From positions 9,141,560 to 9,205,559 of the forward strand of contig HG738140.1 of NCBI GenBank assembly GCA_000499405.2: a DNA stretch of 64,000 nt, read 5' to 3'. Below the pieces are notes generated by a model that was not told the origin of the DNA, did not search any database, and saw only the letters and a list, made by a program, of their open reading frames with translations. Of the stretch, positions 12,034 to 25,129 are shown piece by piece. The stretch is from Onchocerca volvulus (Eukaryota > Nematoda > Chromadorea > Rhabditida > Onchocercidae). The first letter of the stretch is position 1. Each line of letters starts with the position of its first letter. The position numbers were made by a program, and so were the translations under genes.

Positions 12034-15000
12034 TCAACAGCTATTCACTTTTTTGGGTAAATGTGTTGGTGGCGCGATACGCCCACCCCAACGAAGTCGA
12101 AAATTGCCTTTTCGCCATTTAATGTTTGGATTCAGCAACGCACGACACCAAATTGGAAAAGAAAGTATTTCACGATGCAGCCAAATAAAGAGGAATTGTG
12201 CAAAGGAAAATGGCAAAGGTCCATTCTGAAACATGCAAATATAGTTCATTACAAAATTAGGAGAGTGAATCTCATCACGGAAAGTTTGGTTACCGTTACA
12301 AATTCATGTCAATGTTACATATAGTTCAAATTCCTCCAATAAAAACTGCAAAATAGATACGAAATACACCAACATTATTCGTTATTTCTCTCATTTTTTT
12401 TTCAAAAAAAAAAAAGAAAAATTATTTGCTTTAAATATATAACCCAGTGAATTAATATACAGAGAGGAAGTTACCAGTGGTGAATTATCATGAGGAACTT
12501 TATGAATGCAATCATCAGTGAGATCGGTCAATGGACTATACATAATATCACGATTCAAGGATATCAGGAAATATGCAAAAAAAAAAAAAAAAAAAAGAAA
12601 GAAAAAAAGTTCAGACCTGAATAAGACGGATCAAAATGTAGTCGCACGAGATCCAATAAATGAGATGGAAAATAAAGTAATAAAAGACATAAATTGGTGA
12701 GGATGAAAGTAGGATCGAAACAGCATAACATCCAAGTATGCCAGACAGAAAACAATCATGCAAAGGTTCCAGTATTGCCGTATGAGGCAACATTGCTATA
12801 CGCAATTTCATCCACCTGGAAATGAAATACTGAAACGGTTTTAATTGCTCATTAGACAACCGTGACTGAGGATTTACATTCATTTCGACAGTCTAATGAT
12901 AAACTTCACAAAGCTTAGTCATTGAAATTTCAAGTGCTTACGAGATAAGCCTTATTAAGAATGCGAAATTGCAAAGTTTAGATTTAGAATAACTTATGAT
13001 TTGAACAGGCCTCTTCGAAAGAATCTAATACAAACCTGCATATACGTTCATGAAAAGTGTTCGGATCAAGTTTTGCTGCATTTTGAATGGCCGGTAAACC
13101 CGAAATAGCAATTTTCCATCCCCTTAAAAATTGCAAATTCTTAATATTCTACTTTCAAATTCGATAAAAGTCAATATTTTACAGATTTCTCAGCAAATTG
13201 AAGTTGCTAATCATAATGCAATTTAGATAGAAGGTACCAATCAAATATTGCCAAGTAAATATGGCTTAGCTATTTAGTGCATTTATTGCTGAATCGGCAT
13301 TCGAATCCAATGATTCAAGATGCGGTTTTCAAAATCAAAATACAAAGAAACACGTGCATTTTAACAAATGCAACGCCAAAGAAGTAATCCTCAGCAAGAT
13401 AATTACTGAAGTTTTCCATACCACCAGCATCCTCCAGAGCGCATTTTCTCATTAGTGACGACATTCCCGTAGAACAAACAAAACGCAAACAATTAGCAGC
13501 TAAGTAGATACGTGCATGTCCCGTACCAAAATATACCTGAATTGCTTGAAAAATAATTATTGGATCACCTAGTCTTGTTCAAAAGAATACATTTGTATAT
13601 TAAAAAACAATGTAAGAAGGTGATCGAAAATTGATAAGAGTTATATTTGTTACCTTCTCAAGGTTAGCTCCGAAACCGGATCCATCAGCGCAGAAAGGCA
13701 CCTGCGTAACTAATGCTACGTCCTCCTTCATGGCATTCACCATATCCATCAATGCATCCTCACGCACTAGAAAGAAAATACTGAAATTAATTCCAAAATT
13801 TCAAATGTAGTTAACTTATAAATTTATGGTTGAATTTAATTCATTTCTAAAATAATAAAAATTAAACAATAACTTACTGTAAATCCTACTATCGCTGATC
13901 AAAACTAATGGATATTTCGAAGCACGATATGCAGGCATCATATTATCAATCTTTGGATTTAATCCAACATTACTACCGCCTAAAAAAAGCATCAGAATCC
14001 AAAATTCTTTAGATATAATATGATTTAGAAAATTAACATAAATATATCAAGAAGATAAGTATAACGATAAGTCAGAAATAAAGTTGGTATTGGATAAATT
14101 TTTTTCAACTGAATGATCATGAAACACACAACATACCAAGGAAACTTTCAATTAAGAAAAATGAAATGACTTAACACAAAAAAGGCGTGCATCAATATAT
14201 GGATATTTCATCATTAGTGCTTCAACGATTTTTTGGGAGGGATCACTCGCATCATGCACACAGAATAATAATTCATACTGGAAACAGAGTGAATTTTAGA
14301 ATGCTAACTTATGCTTTCTCTTGGAGTATAAAACACTAATTTAAATATTCAGATCGTAGAACAGAAGGATTTCTTACTCAAAATCTGCAGAAATAACTAA
14401 CAGTTTAATTAAATGAGAATACGGAAATTACCTATAACTCGATTAAATAATGAAATAACAATATGAAATTGGAACTTCTGATTAGTGATATTTATCCTAT
14501 TTAAATATTTTCCATTTATGACTTAAACATGAATTTGTTAACATTAAGAGAGAATTAACTTACACAATGATATTTTAGCTTAAAAAAACTTTCGAGGTTA
14601 AAAAACAAATTTTCATCAGTGCCAATTAGCGGCTTGATAATGGACACTCCATCTGTATCGTTCCTCATAATTATCGGTCGGTGCAAACGATATTTTCTAC
14701 AATGAAACAAAAAAGTGACACTAAAAAAGCAATTCTTAAAAGCATTCTTCATTTTTATTTTAAAAAATAATTTACACACTTCATCGAGGTTTCAATATAG
14801 AGTACAACTTTTTTGACATGGTGCTATGGATGTGTGTGAAGACACTAAGAAAGCTTTGTTTTAGCTGAAATTTCACAGTGTTCATATAAGAAACTTTGAT
14901 TTCGCTAACTCCTTTTTTTCACAAAAGCAATTTAAAAACGAGATAAAAATTTACGCATAGGAAATAGCGATGATATGAATAATATATAAGCCGCAGAGAA

Positions 15001-15073
15001 ACAGAGAAATGATAATTGCAAATGGGAATGCAAAGTTCGAGATGATATCAACGAATGCAAGTGTGATTTGCAT
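12034..15073 (-). CDS. UGCG: Ceramide glucosyltransferase (GT21)
   Basis: Transfers glucose from UDP-glucose to ceramide on the Golgi/ER membrane, the first step of glucosylceramide-based glycosphingolipid synthesis. Nine exons close in phase to 409 aa, close to the family length: 14955-15073, 14564-14696, 14178-14277, 13878-13979, 13654-13766, 13352-13536, 13036-13122, 12617-12815 and 12034-12225. An N-terminal membrane anchor (about residues 10-38) precedes [20 protein letters not shown], a family signature. The catalytic D,D,D,(Q/R)xxRW set is present: D93/D96 in VHDASDPS, D147 in LISDSRI, D239 in YLAEDYFF, and RICRW at 277-281. C-terminal hydrophobic segments and the [14 protein letters not shown] tail follow. 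The start MQITLAF lies 3' of an out-of-frame upstream ATG at 15084 in the same leader. Nematodes usually have several cgt paralogues, so the exact orthologue is not settled. Confidence 0.95.
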
Positions 15074-17781
15074 CTGAGGCCATCTGAAATTTAATAAAAA
15101 ACATTGTTTGTTTTTGTAAGTTACACGAAAAAAGCTGATATTTGCTGGAATGTTAACAGCTCAATGCATAACGAAATGAGTGAGGATTAGTAGTATAACT
15201 TAATCTTTACTCATATTTTTAAATATACTAAAGTAAGTGGACAGAAAGCAGTTTTATGCCTTCACAAAGTAAATTAACGATAATTAGGTACATCCATGTA
15301 TTAACAAAATAAAAAAGTCCGGATAAAAAAAACTTTGGACAAGAATATTCACTTTAAAAATTTTGCATTCAATAAACATTCCACAACTAAAGACTAATAT
15401 AGGTCAAGAAATACAACAGTTACGGTAAACATAGCGCAGATTTTTACCTATCACCATTATCTACTACAATCCACAATAAGTAGCGAAATACAATCCCCTT
15501 AGTAAAGTTTCGATTCAAATTCTTTCGCTTCTGTGTAATTGTAATTTTCTTATAATATCATCAGAAAACTAATTAAACTTGCCTAATGTTTAGCGATCAC
15601 AACTGACAATCTCCTGCTTTAAACGAAAATGATCCTCTTCCTTTTCCATTCAGATCACAATATGAATAACAGTACTGTATCCAATGTTAGATGAAACAAT
15701 CCTGATCGTCCTTATGGTTAAATAACAAATCAATTAAAACATTTGTGACAGATTGACTTCACTTTCAGTTAGAAATAAATAATCCAAAAAAGAACTTGAA
15801 TGGAAAATACAATCGAAAAAATGATTGATATCATTTAATGGTTTCGGCACCAAACTTAAATAAGTTTAGAAGGCAAAAACAATATCAGTGATCTTTTATT
15901 GAATAATTAGCATTTAAATGCATATATGCAAAATATTTAGGCAACGCAATTCCTGATATATAAAAGTACATAATTTCGCAGGATAAATGGCAAACAAATA
16001 ATAGCAATTTAAACATCACGAACAGAATACAAAGATACAAACAAGTATCAACTTAATATATGTATCATCTTATTGCTCATTTTAGTTTAAAAAAATTTAG
16101 TTTAAAAAAATTTTTTGAAAAATGAAGTCAATTTTTAAATTATACTGTAAGTCAAGTGTAAGTACAAATTATTTCCTACCTTGAAAATATACAAAATAAA
16201 AATGGCAAAAAGTGAAAAATCATAAAATTAAAGTAAGTGATCACATATGTCTTCAATTAACTTATGTTCATCTTAAATGAGCACTATTTATGTTAAGTAT
16301 GGATTTCCCACTTTATTCAAGTTTCAAACTAAAGAACATTAAAAATTTCTCGAAAAATCTACAATTGAAAAAAATCACAATAGTATATGAGAGGAATTTC
16401 GAAAAAGTAACTGGAATGTATCCATCAAAATAATGAACTATTTTCATTAGTTTCAACAATACTTTTGATACCTAATACTAGAAATGACGGAATGTGAAAT
16501 TAAATAATAAACTTCATTTGAAATATTTCATTTGTTTGAAAGAAAGCAGCCATTATTCTCATTTGTAAATTATAAAAAGAAGTGCTGTTTGAGCAACAAC
16601 TCTATTGCTGAAATACCATCGTAATTTTGAACTTGTTCTGCCATTTGGTCGTCTTTTTATAGCCTTTAAAATTTTTTCCACTTATTCTCTTAAAGTTTTT
16701 TGAAATTCTTTCAGAACATTAAAAAATGAGACAAAAATTTTCCGAATGATATTACTTCTACAATATCAATAAACGAAGATTGATATGAACAGTACGAAAA
16801 TCAAGCAGCATATTCCTCCAAAAAAAATTATTAAATTTCTCCACCAATAAAGACACAGTTTAGACAATCAATCTAATACAATTCACATGAAAGTCAAAAG
16901 TATAAAAATGCATCTTTAAAAAGTACTTTGGGCAAAATTCTACCCTTACAGTTTAAAAACTGCCCTAATTGATTTTTACTTAATTTTAATTTTAGTGCAC
17001 TAATAAATTTCAATAATCATTTTTATCTTCATTTAAAATATTTAAAAGATTTTTAATATCCTGGAAATCCAAACAAATTGCAGTATGGCACAAGACTTAA
17101 TTCAATCAATTATAACATTTCACCAAATTCAATATAATCCAGTGGAGAACTTCGATTAATTTAACATTTCTTATGAAACTGTTTAAAAAAAAAAAACAAT
17201 TGAAATCAAAAAATATAAAAAATTTGAGCCGATTTAAAATTTACATCCCGTAAATTGATTTTTTTATTGATTTTGCATTATTAACCTATACAATAGCTAT
17301 ATCTTTTTTGCTTATGTGGGCATATCAAAATAACACGCTTGTAGATTTATCTTTAATAAACAATAAAAAAAGTTAAGCGATCCAGAACTTAATATAAGCA
17401 CTTTTTTAAAGATTTCAATTGTAAAAATGGATATTTTCCATTCGTCAGAGCAGAAAAAAATTTCAAAAGCTCGAGATTTTTTAATAAAATATTTATAGAT
17501 CCTAATTTAGATGGAAATCTACGGAAACAATAAGAGAAACCATAATCCCTACATCAATCAAGATAAAAAACTGAAATAGAGAAAGATTATTTTGTTTATT
17601 AAGTTCCATATTTTTGAAGGAAACAAACGCATCACAATCCATAAAGAGAGAAAGAGTAAAAGCAAAGTGTTTCACCTCACATATCTACTACATATGTAAG
17701 GTGAAATATTATGCTTTATAATACTCCCGGTAAAAGCAATATATTGATTCGAAATAAAATTCAACATATTCGAAAAAAATT
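15074..17781. other. Intergenic between CGT and VPS35
   Basis: About 2.7 kb of AT-rich sequence with no coding frame I can support. It holds the likely CGT promoter at its left and the VPS35 3' flank at its right. The only discrete structure I saw is the short hairpin at 17671-17705. Confidence 0.5.
17671..17705. repeat. Short inverted repeat (14-bp stem)
   Basis: ttcacctcacatat at 17671-17684 pairs with atatgtaaggtgaa at 17692-17705, with one mismatch and a 7-base loop. It lies about 80 bases beyond the VPS35 stop codon, so it could sit in that 3' UTR or be a transcription-end structure. It is too short for a typical microRNA precursor. Confidence 0.5.
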
Positions 17782-17900
17782 TTAAATAACGATGCCATCG
17801 TAACTTACACTGGAATCACCGCTTTCCATAAGATTTCTGATATGCGCTATCGTCAACTAAAAAGTGTTACGAAAATTTTAGCTTAAATAGTTTTTTCTTC

Positions 17901-17931
<31 letters not shown>

Positions 17932-20900
17932 AATATAAAGAATGTTGCTACAAGTTGAACTTTAAAAAAAGTTGTTAGTAAACTGTTATCATGAACATTA
18001 CTATTGCTACGATTGCCTCATTCCCAGAAAACAGTGATAATTATTTCAACCAGGAACTATAAATTATTTAGCAAATATGCTTAAGGGCAGATATTTTACT
18101 TCTTAGTTTTCGGACACAAACTGCTCTCATATGCCCATCATATTCAAAGTATATGTCATCTGTTATAAACCCAACTAACAAACAGAATGTTTCCATTTCA
18201 TATGTTCAATTTTCCGTCCCGCTAAATATCTAAGTATCAAATATCTCGGAAGTTATCCTATCCGAGTTATATATTGAAATAATGACGATCATTTATTTTG
18301 AAATGGATATCAAAATGATCATTTCGATAGTCATTTCAAAATACTTAAAAAGCAATTAATTAAAATCCCTGTCGAAAACAAAGCTTTTAATGATAAGTTC
18401 ACAACGAAAAATTAACGGAAATCAAAAAAAAAAAAAAAAATTAAAATTTTTAGACCCAAACTTAAATTCTGAACAGAAAGAATTAGATAAATTTTCATGT
18501 ATGGTGATTATACCTAAGGCCATGTATATTCAGAAAATTTGAAAGTATTACGTTAAAATAAGTAGTAATTTGCTCCGCTTCACTAGACGGTTCCAACTGC
18601 ACGATTAATTCACGAATCTTTCCAATAACTTGATTCAATATATCGATTGTAATCTATAATGAATTAATGTCAAAAATATTATTCTTATCAAGGAATGCTA
18701 TTTGCAGCTAATTAAAACTTTATTATTTCCGAGCAAACTGCAACTTTTATTTTCTTATCTACGTCTGTAAATATCGAGAAAAATTTATAAAAGATATCAA
18801 ATATTTAAAGTCAGTTCTTGAAAGACCAACCTGATCACAACCAGCTTCAAAGAAATAAAGATAATGGCTAAAGACAGTTATATAAAGTTGAACTTGGACG
18901 ACTGGATCCATGCACTGAGATGCAACACGTAAAGCTTTTTTCAAGCAATTCATGACCTGAAAAAGACATATAATACCTTAACTTAAAAATCATTTTTTCT
19001 ATTCGAATTTTTTCATAAATCAATTTGAACAATCCACATATACAGTTTTTGAAAGCGCTCAGGACGAGTTAAATCGCAAGAGTGTTGCAGCTATTCATCT
19101 ACATCTATATTTGCATAAAAACAAAAAGGAGAACAAATTAAAATACCTGCACAGAAGCTTTCAATGGAAGATCCTTGTCTGCTGTATGACCATTCCAAAA
19201 CAAGTGTGCCTTAACGAAACAGTATGTTTCGTTATAAATTTCTTTTGCTAATAAGTAACTTTTATATATTTTTTTAAGTTTGATTTTGTTCTAAAATTCT
19301 TAAATTGTGATAGCATCTAACTAACTAGCTCAATTAAATGCTGAACTGTTTACAGCTTGTTTTGAAAGAAAAATACGATGGCTTTTGGTTCATATCACAA
19401 TACTCGTCACTTTCATGTATTCACTTCTACTTCTACTAAATAAAATCCAACAGACTTACTACTAAACAAATTGCTATACATTGATCGGCTTTTTTGAAAA
19501 GTTTGGTTGAAGCATGAGCGCACTGAGTACGTAATGGTTCATGATTTTCTTCGGTGAAGCATTTTACTCGCTCAAGAGTACCTAAAATTTATTTTAAAAT
19601 CAAATTAAAATAAAATTTAAGATTGCAAAACATCATTTTGAATAGTCTCAAAAGCTACAGTCATTTTGTCTCTCAGAGTCTAAATTATGACTATTTGAAA
19701 AAAGTATTACAACTAATATTAAAACCAAAACGATGTTTAATTTTTATAATTTTGAATTACGGAAAAAATTTCGTGATATGAAACATACACACACCTATAA
19801 GTAATGATATTGCCGCCAGCTGTGCTCGACTGTCAGCAACCTCTTCCTCATAAATAGAAAAAGCCTGCAAAAGAAGTTAACAGTGCAAATCTTTCACCAT
19901 ACGCTCATAACTGCATAGTACAGGTTAAAAAAAAACTAAAAAATAACAAACCTTGGAAAAGAATTCATATGCAACAGTCACATTATTTTCAAATTTGATT
20001 TGGTCAGCTATTAGTACTCCCTGCAAAAACCTAAGTTCATATAAGCAAAAAAGTCACTTAATGGAAAAAAGCATTTTCTCCAAGAATTTTGGCGTTAACA
20101 TTAATGTAAAAGTTACAATTAAATAAAGAAATGACATAAAATAAAATTTTATACCACATTGCAAATTAATTTATGGTGAAAACTGATCAGAAATATAGAC
20201 CTGAAGATACAGTCGTATTGGTAATTGTGAAAGTTCTGCTGATGAAACCAAAGCGTCTATTGTATGCATACAAAAAACGAACATTTTTTGCAGTTTTGCA
20301 TTACGTTTTCCCTGCAGTTAAAGATATAGCAAGAGAAAACATAAGACGCTAGAAATTTGACATAAAAGGAATAAAACAGAAAATTTCAACTAAATTTAGA
20401 TTCAATCCACAAAGTCTAAATTTAGTTAGATCTTTCCATTTTCAGACTTACATTTCTCTTTTTTGACGAAAAGTGATCACTGGATATTTCAATTCAGTCA
20501 TAATATCTAGAAAATGTAATTAGTTGAAAACAACGAACATCATCGGTTTCAGATGCATAGCGAACAATTAACTGATATAATGCAAAAGTAATAGTGGGCA
20601 ATGAGTACTGAATACGATAACGTCCACCAGCACCAAAACGTTTTCTCACTGCACTGATTATCTAAAAATTATGCATGAAAACAAGAATCAATATATTTGA
20701 AAATATATGGAATAAAGTTAATGCTAAACGATGAAAAAGTAAAAAAATAAATACCTACAACTTAAGGTCCTTGTAAATGCATCATTTTCGTGATATTATT
20801 CATATTATACTTTCGCAAGCAAATTTTCAGTTATGCTCTAAATTTTATTGTTGTCTCATTGTTTTTTAATTTTAGCCTTATTTTCCCAAATTACTGAAAT

Positions 20901-23900
20901 TTACCAAAAACTGTTGATCCGTTGTTGGAGCATGAACGAGATTGACAAATCGTGAAACAAGGGCTTGCTCATCAGCAAAGTCTTCATTCATTCTTAAATC
21001 ATCAGGTTGATCTTCCTGATCCACGAGCAACGGCTCGATTAAATCCAGTAATTTCTCCACTGCCTCTAGTGTAGTTAAAACTATATCCTAAAATATGAAA
21101 AATGCCTCTGTTATAGAATGTTTTTGGGCTTTCTAAGAAAGATCTCGAAAAATCTCTGAAATCGACTTGAAAAATTTCCATTCCATCTGTCAAATCAACT
21201 TCTTTGGTAATGCAGATAAGCAAATAAACTTACATTGTCCACCATCTTCTGTAAAATATATGCTGCTGCCTGGGTTCTACCTCGGTAATCCATCAGTCCT
21301 AAAACATCGCCATAATGTTCCAATTGGAGTAATTTGTCAATATTATTGTATTGATCCACTGGGATTCGCAAAATTTTCATAATCTCGCGACCAACAACGT
21401 TATTGTACGGAGCTCTAAAAGGGAAAAAAAAAAAAGAGCTATTTTCAAAATATAGCATAACAATGACTTTATGATGAATTTGATAATAACAAGTCTGCAA
21501 TTAAAAACAGGTAGGAAAGTATATTCAGGAAAGCCCTTATTAAAGCAAAAAAGAGCGTATATTTTGAAGAAAAAACTGATATTACCAAGAAAGTAATTTT
21601 TTCTTGGTTTTTGAATAACTGGTTATTATTTGATTTGATTGTGACTTTTTTTTTCAGTTTTTTAATCTCTTTCAATTAATTTTAACTGATCAATAATAAA
21701 ATGTAAAATCATTTTTTACCTTGATATCTTAAATTTGCTAAAAACATTTGCTGTGGTAGCGAAGACTATATCTGCATAGTCAGTTCTTTCTGGATAACAT
21801 TTCAAAGCAAAATTAACCAGCGTAGTCTAAAAATGAAATATCTTCATGTGCATGACTGAACCAAGCAAATAACCTAATCTTTCAAGTCTTTCAAAAATCA
21901 GCTTTGATTAAAAGGATCTGATTGAAAACAATAAAACAAACCTGCAAGGAAACAACATCTTCTGGCGGCATTGCTTTTCGACTCATTATCACTGATTGTG
22001 TTTGCTCCGAAAAAATATCAAACAATGGCAAATCGTTAGGAATTTTAACATCTTCAGATGATGCGTAGATGGCAAGACGATCAATTAAAGCTATGAAAAC
22101 ATTCTTTATCTGTAAATGAATCATGCTAAATGATAAAATAATTAATAAATAGAACAAGTTACACATTTAGATTTCGAAAACGAAAACGAGTCAAAAAAAA
22201 AAAAGAAAAATCAGTAATGAAATCTGAAAATATTAAGATAATGAATGGATAAATTGAAACAAAACAAAATATACCTGAACATTTTGATCTAGTTCAGAGC
22301 AAGCATGGAGAAATTCATGCAAAGTTGCCAAATGGTATTCATCTGGAAAAACTTGAATAACACATTCCATGAGATACTCTTGGGATATCGCATCTTTGCA
22401 TGACACAGCCTGTTCCAGAATCCCTGGTAGCACAACCTGAAAATATTGCAGCTAAACTTTTTACATCAAGCTTTATTGATTTTGAGTCAATATTAAAAAC
22501 TTGAAAATAAGTGAAATAATGAAAATACTCAACAACTACTTATTATATGTCAAAACATTTCAATATTACATGAAAAGTTGTAAAAAAGGAAGAGAAAAAA
22601 CAAACAAACAAACTTTGCGATAAGTGTCAATATTCAGATTTTCCAGCTGCGAAAGCCGAACAAGATTTGTACCTACTAAGATTCGCAATTCTCGTCGTTC
22701 ACGTTCACGTTTATCCTTTTCTCGACTTGGCCCTTGATGCTGCATTCGAACCCATAATTTATTCATCTCAGCAAAGTTCATCATAATAAAATCGATTGCA
22801 TCTCGTACATCACCATGATCGCTACTAAAACAATTTTCACTCTACCATAATATAATTTTTAAAGAATTAACGGAGAAATTGATAATCAAATGAATTTAAA
22901 ATAAAATCAAAAAAGACTGCCACTTTTTAGACATTTTCTCTGCAATGTAAAAACAAAGAATAACCTTAAATACTTTAAAATCCAAAATTAGTAATTTCAA
23001 CAAACTTTAGAAACATACTTGTCACTCTCTTCTATATCAGGCAACAGATTTCTGGTGCACTGTAACAAATAATTACGTAGAAAAAGACCGCGAAGTGGAT
23101 GCTGCACACCGCGGCACATCTCAACTAAATCCTTCAATATATCTCGAGCATTCGCTTCCTCCAGTCTTATGTACACAACACCAACAGTTATTAATAAATA
23201 CCTGCAAAATATTTCATTCTAAAGAATGACCTGATTAAAATTATTATAATGTCCGAACTATCATTATTGATAAAATTATCATGATGTTGGAACATATATA
23301 ATTCAGTTCACAGAACAGCTTTAAAATAATTCTACTCCATGCATACAAAAATTAAAAACGTCAAGAAATGTTATTAATTTCTGCATTAAAATTATTATTT
23401 CGAAATTTGCTTTCAAACTTATCGCACATGCATAAATAAACAATTTCTCAATTATTTTTTTCCATAACATTCCAAGTTTATTTTATTCCAAACAAACTTT
23501 CATAAGTTTAATAAAATTAAAAAACAGAACTACGAGGTAAACACCTGCACTGGAAACTTACAAACGAGGGATAACATTGCCAGCATATTGGACAAGCTCA
23601 TATAAATCAGCGACTTTTCTTCCTTTTTCGTAATCTTCAGTAAGATGTGTTTCTAAATGTTGCAATTCATTGGTCACATCAACGTCTGAAAAGAATTCTT
23701 TTTATGATATAAAAACTTTACTTTAGATTCTCTTATCAATTCTCGCTAGCCAAAAAATAATTCGAGGCTCCAAGTCCAATTTACGATTGATATACATTCT
23801 ATTATTCATTTCAGGAAAACAGAAGTTTTGATGAAATAAAGCAAAGCACAAGACATATTAGACTATGCATTAGATTACGGGAGCAATATCAAATAGGATA

Positions 23901-24339
23901 TATCAGGTTCTATCACAGGTTATTAAAATAAAAAAATCTGATCAGCAGAAAATTAAAAGAAAAAAAAACTTAAGCTAACGATATATTATATTTTCTAAAT
24001 CAATGCGAAGAAAGGATGATGTTAACTATCAGACTGTTTCATTTGAATAATCTATAATTTCACTGGGTCTAGCAAGAACCTCTATTAAAATTAGCTTTGA
24101 AGAAAAAAAGACATAAAAATTTCGAAACTCTTACAAAGCCTGTAGTAATATTTCGGTGTAAGTGAACCAGTACGTAACTCCGCAAGCATCTGTGAAGCAT
24201 GCTTTAATGCATCCATCAGAACACCTTTATCCAAACATCGCTTCATTTCGAACGATAAGGTACGCACCACATGACATGATTCTTCCAATAATTTCTCTTG
24301 CTCAGACTTCAATACAAGAGAGTCATCGTTCTTAGTCAT
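17782..24339 (-). CDS. vps-35: Retromer subunit VPS35
   Basis: Core alpha-solenoid scaffold of retromer, which recycles cargo from endosomes to the Golgi or cell surface with VPS26 and VPS29. Eighteen exons close in phase to 794 aa (human about 796): 24135-24339, 23562-23685, 23019-23201, 22614-22824, 22275-22436, 21942-22109, 21720-21826, 21234-21414, 20905-21087, 20539-20661, 20201-20311, 19952-20020, 19795-19864, 19460-19581, 19147-19209, 18831-18956, 18552-18653 and 17782-17856. Diagnostic stretches are [20 protein letters not shown] near the N-terminus, the VPS26-binding motif [13 protein letters not shown] (145-157), [14 protein letters not shown], and the VPS29-binding C-terminal half with [19 protein letters not shown]. 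The C-terminus [15 protein letters not shown] follows the human ending in length and pattern. The start MTKNDDS was chosen over an upstream in-frame Met because the family motif begins just after it. [11 protein letters not shown] (619-629) covers the residue equivalent to human D620. The gene looks intact. Confidence 0.97.
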
Positions 24340-25129
24340 TGTTTTTTCTGAATTTTTTCTTTTATTACTAATTCTCGTAGAACATTGCTTTTCAAACAAG
24401 TAAATCAACTATTTCATGAATCCCGCAATGTAACTTCCGGAACTATCGTAAAACTGACTTCCGATAATTGGGACATCAATCCAATATTGAACTTATCAGT
24501 TTCAATAACTGCTCTTAATTTCGAGAAAAATCTCACATATAACTTCAAGAGATATAAAACGACGAAGTTCCCTTAAACCAATTTTATTTCAAAAATATAT
24601 CTATCGAACCATATTCCAAAAAAGTTTAAAGTAAATAAAATTATGCTGAAATCAGGTGATAATCATTAGGATGCGCTGATTATATAAATCTTTTTACTAT
24701 GTAAATTTATCATTGATTTTTGAAAAAATACTACAAAATCACTTCGTTGAATTCTATCAGAGCATATATCAATGATTAATATCATTTAAAAGATCATCAA
24801 TCATTAATATTATTCCAAATTGGGAAAGAACATTCAAACGTAGACAATATAAATTTGAAATTGAAATGATGACGATTAAAACTGAAAAATTTATCTAATA
24901 TATTTTGAAATAAACGACTGTTGATTCACTTTATGAATCACAAAAACAAGATGCAATGCTAGACACTGATATAAAACGAAAAGTGCTCTAAAACTGATTA
25001 AGCAGTAGTCAGAAAGAGCCAAGGTAGTGTATGAAAAATTCATAGGTATTCTTAATATAATCGATAAACAGTAAAAACATTGCAACGTATAGAAAGCCGC
25101 TTGATTATTTTATTTTTTTCATGCTATGA
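24340..25129. other. Upstream of VPS35; 3' flank of UGT relic
   Basis: No supported gene. Imperfect repeats of atcaatgattaatatca-type sequence occur at about 24770-24815. A hydrophobic minus-strand frame at 24891-25085 adjoins the UGT relic but has no family signature. Confidence 0.4.

Noticed and set aside
12061..12324. Plus-strand open frame of 87 codons ending in a Cys-x-Cys pattern, at first suggestive of a cystine-knot cytokine.
   Set aside because: The minus strand of the same DNA is the last exon of ceramide glucosyltransferase ([21 protein letters not shown]), in phase with eight other exons.
17816..17846. Alternative last exon of VPS35 giving a [10 protein letters not shown] ending.
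   Set aside because: It also closes in phase, but the exon at 17782-17856, with the donor at 18551, reproduces the conserved VPS35 C-terminus.
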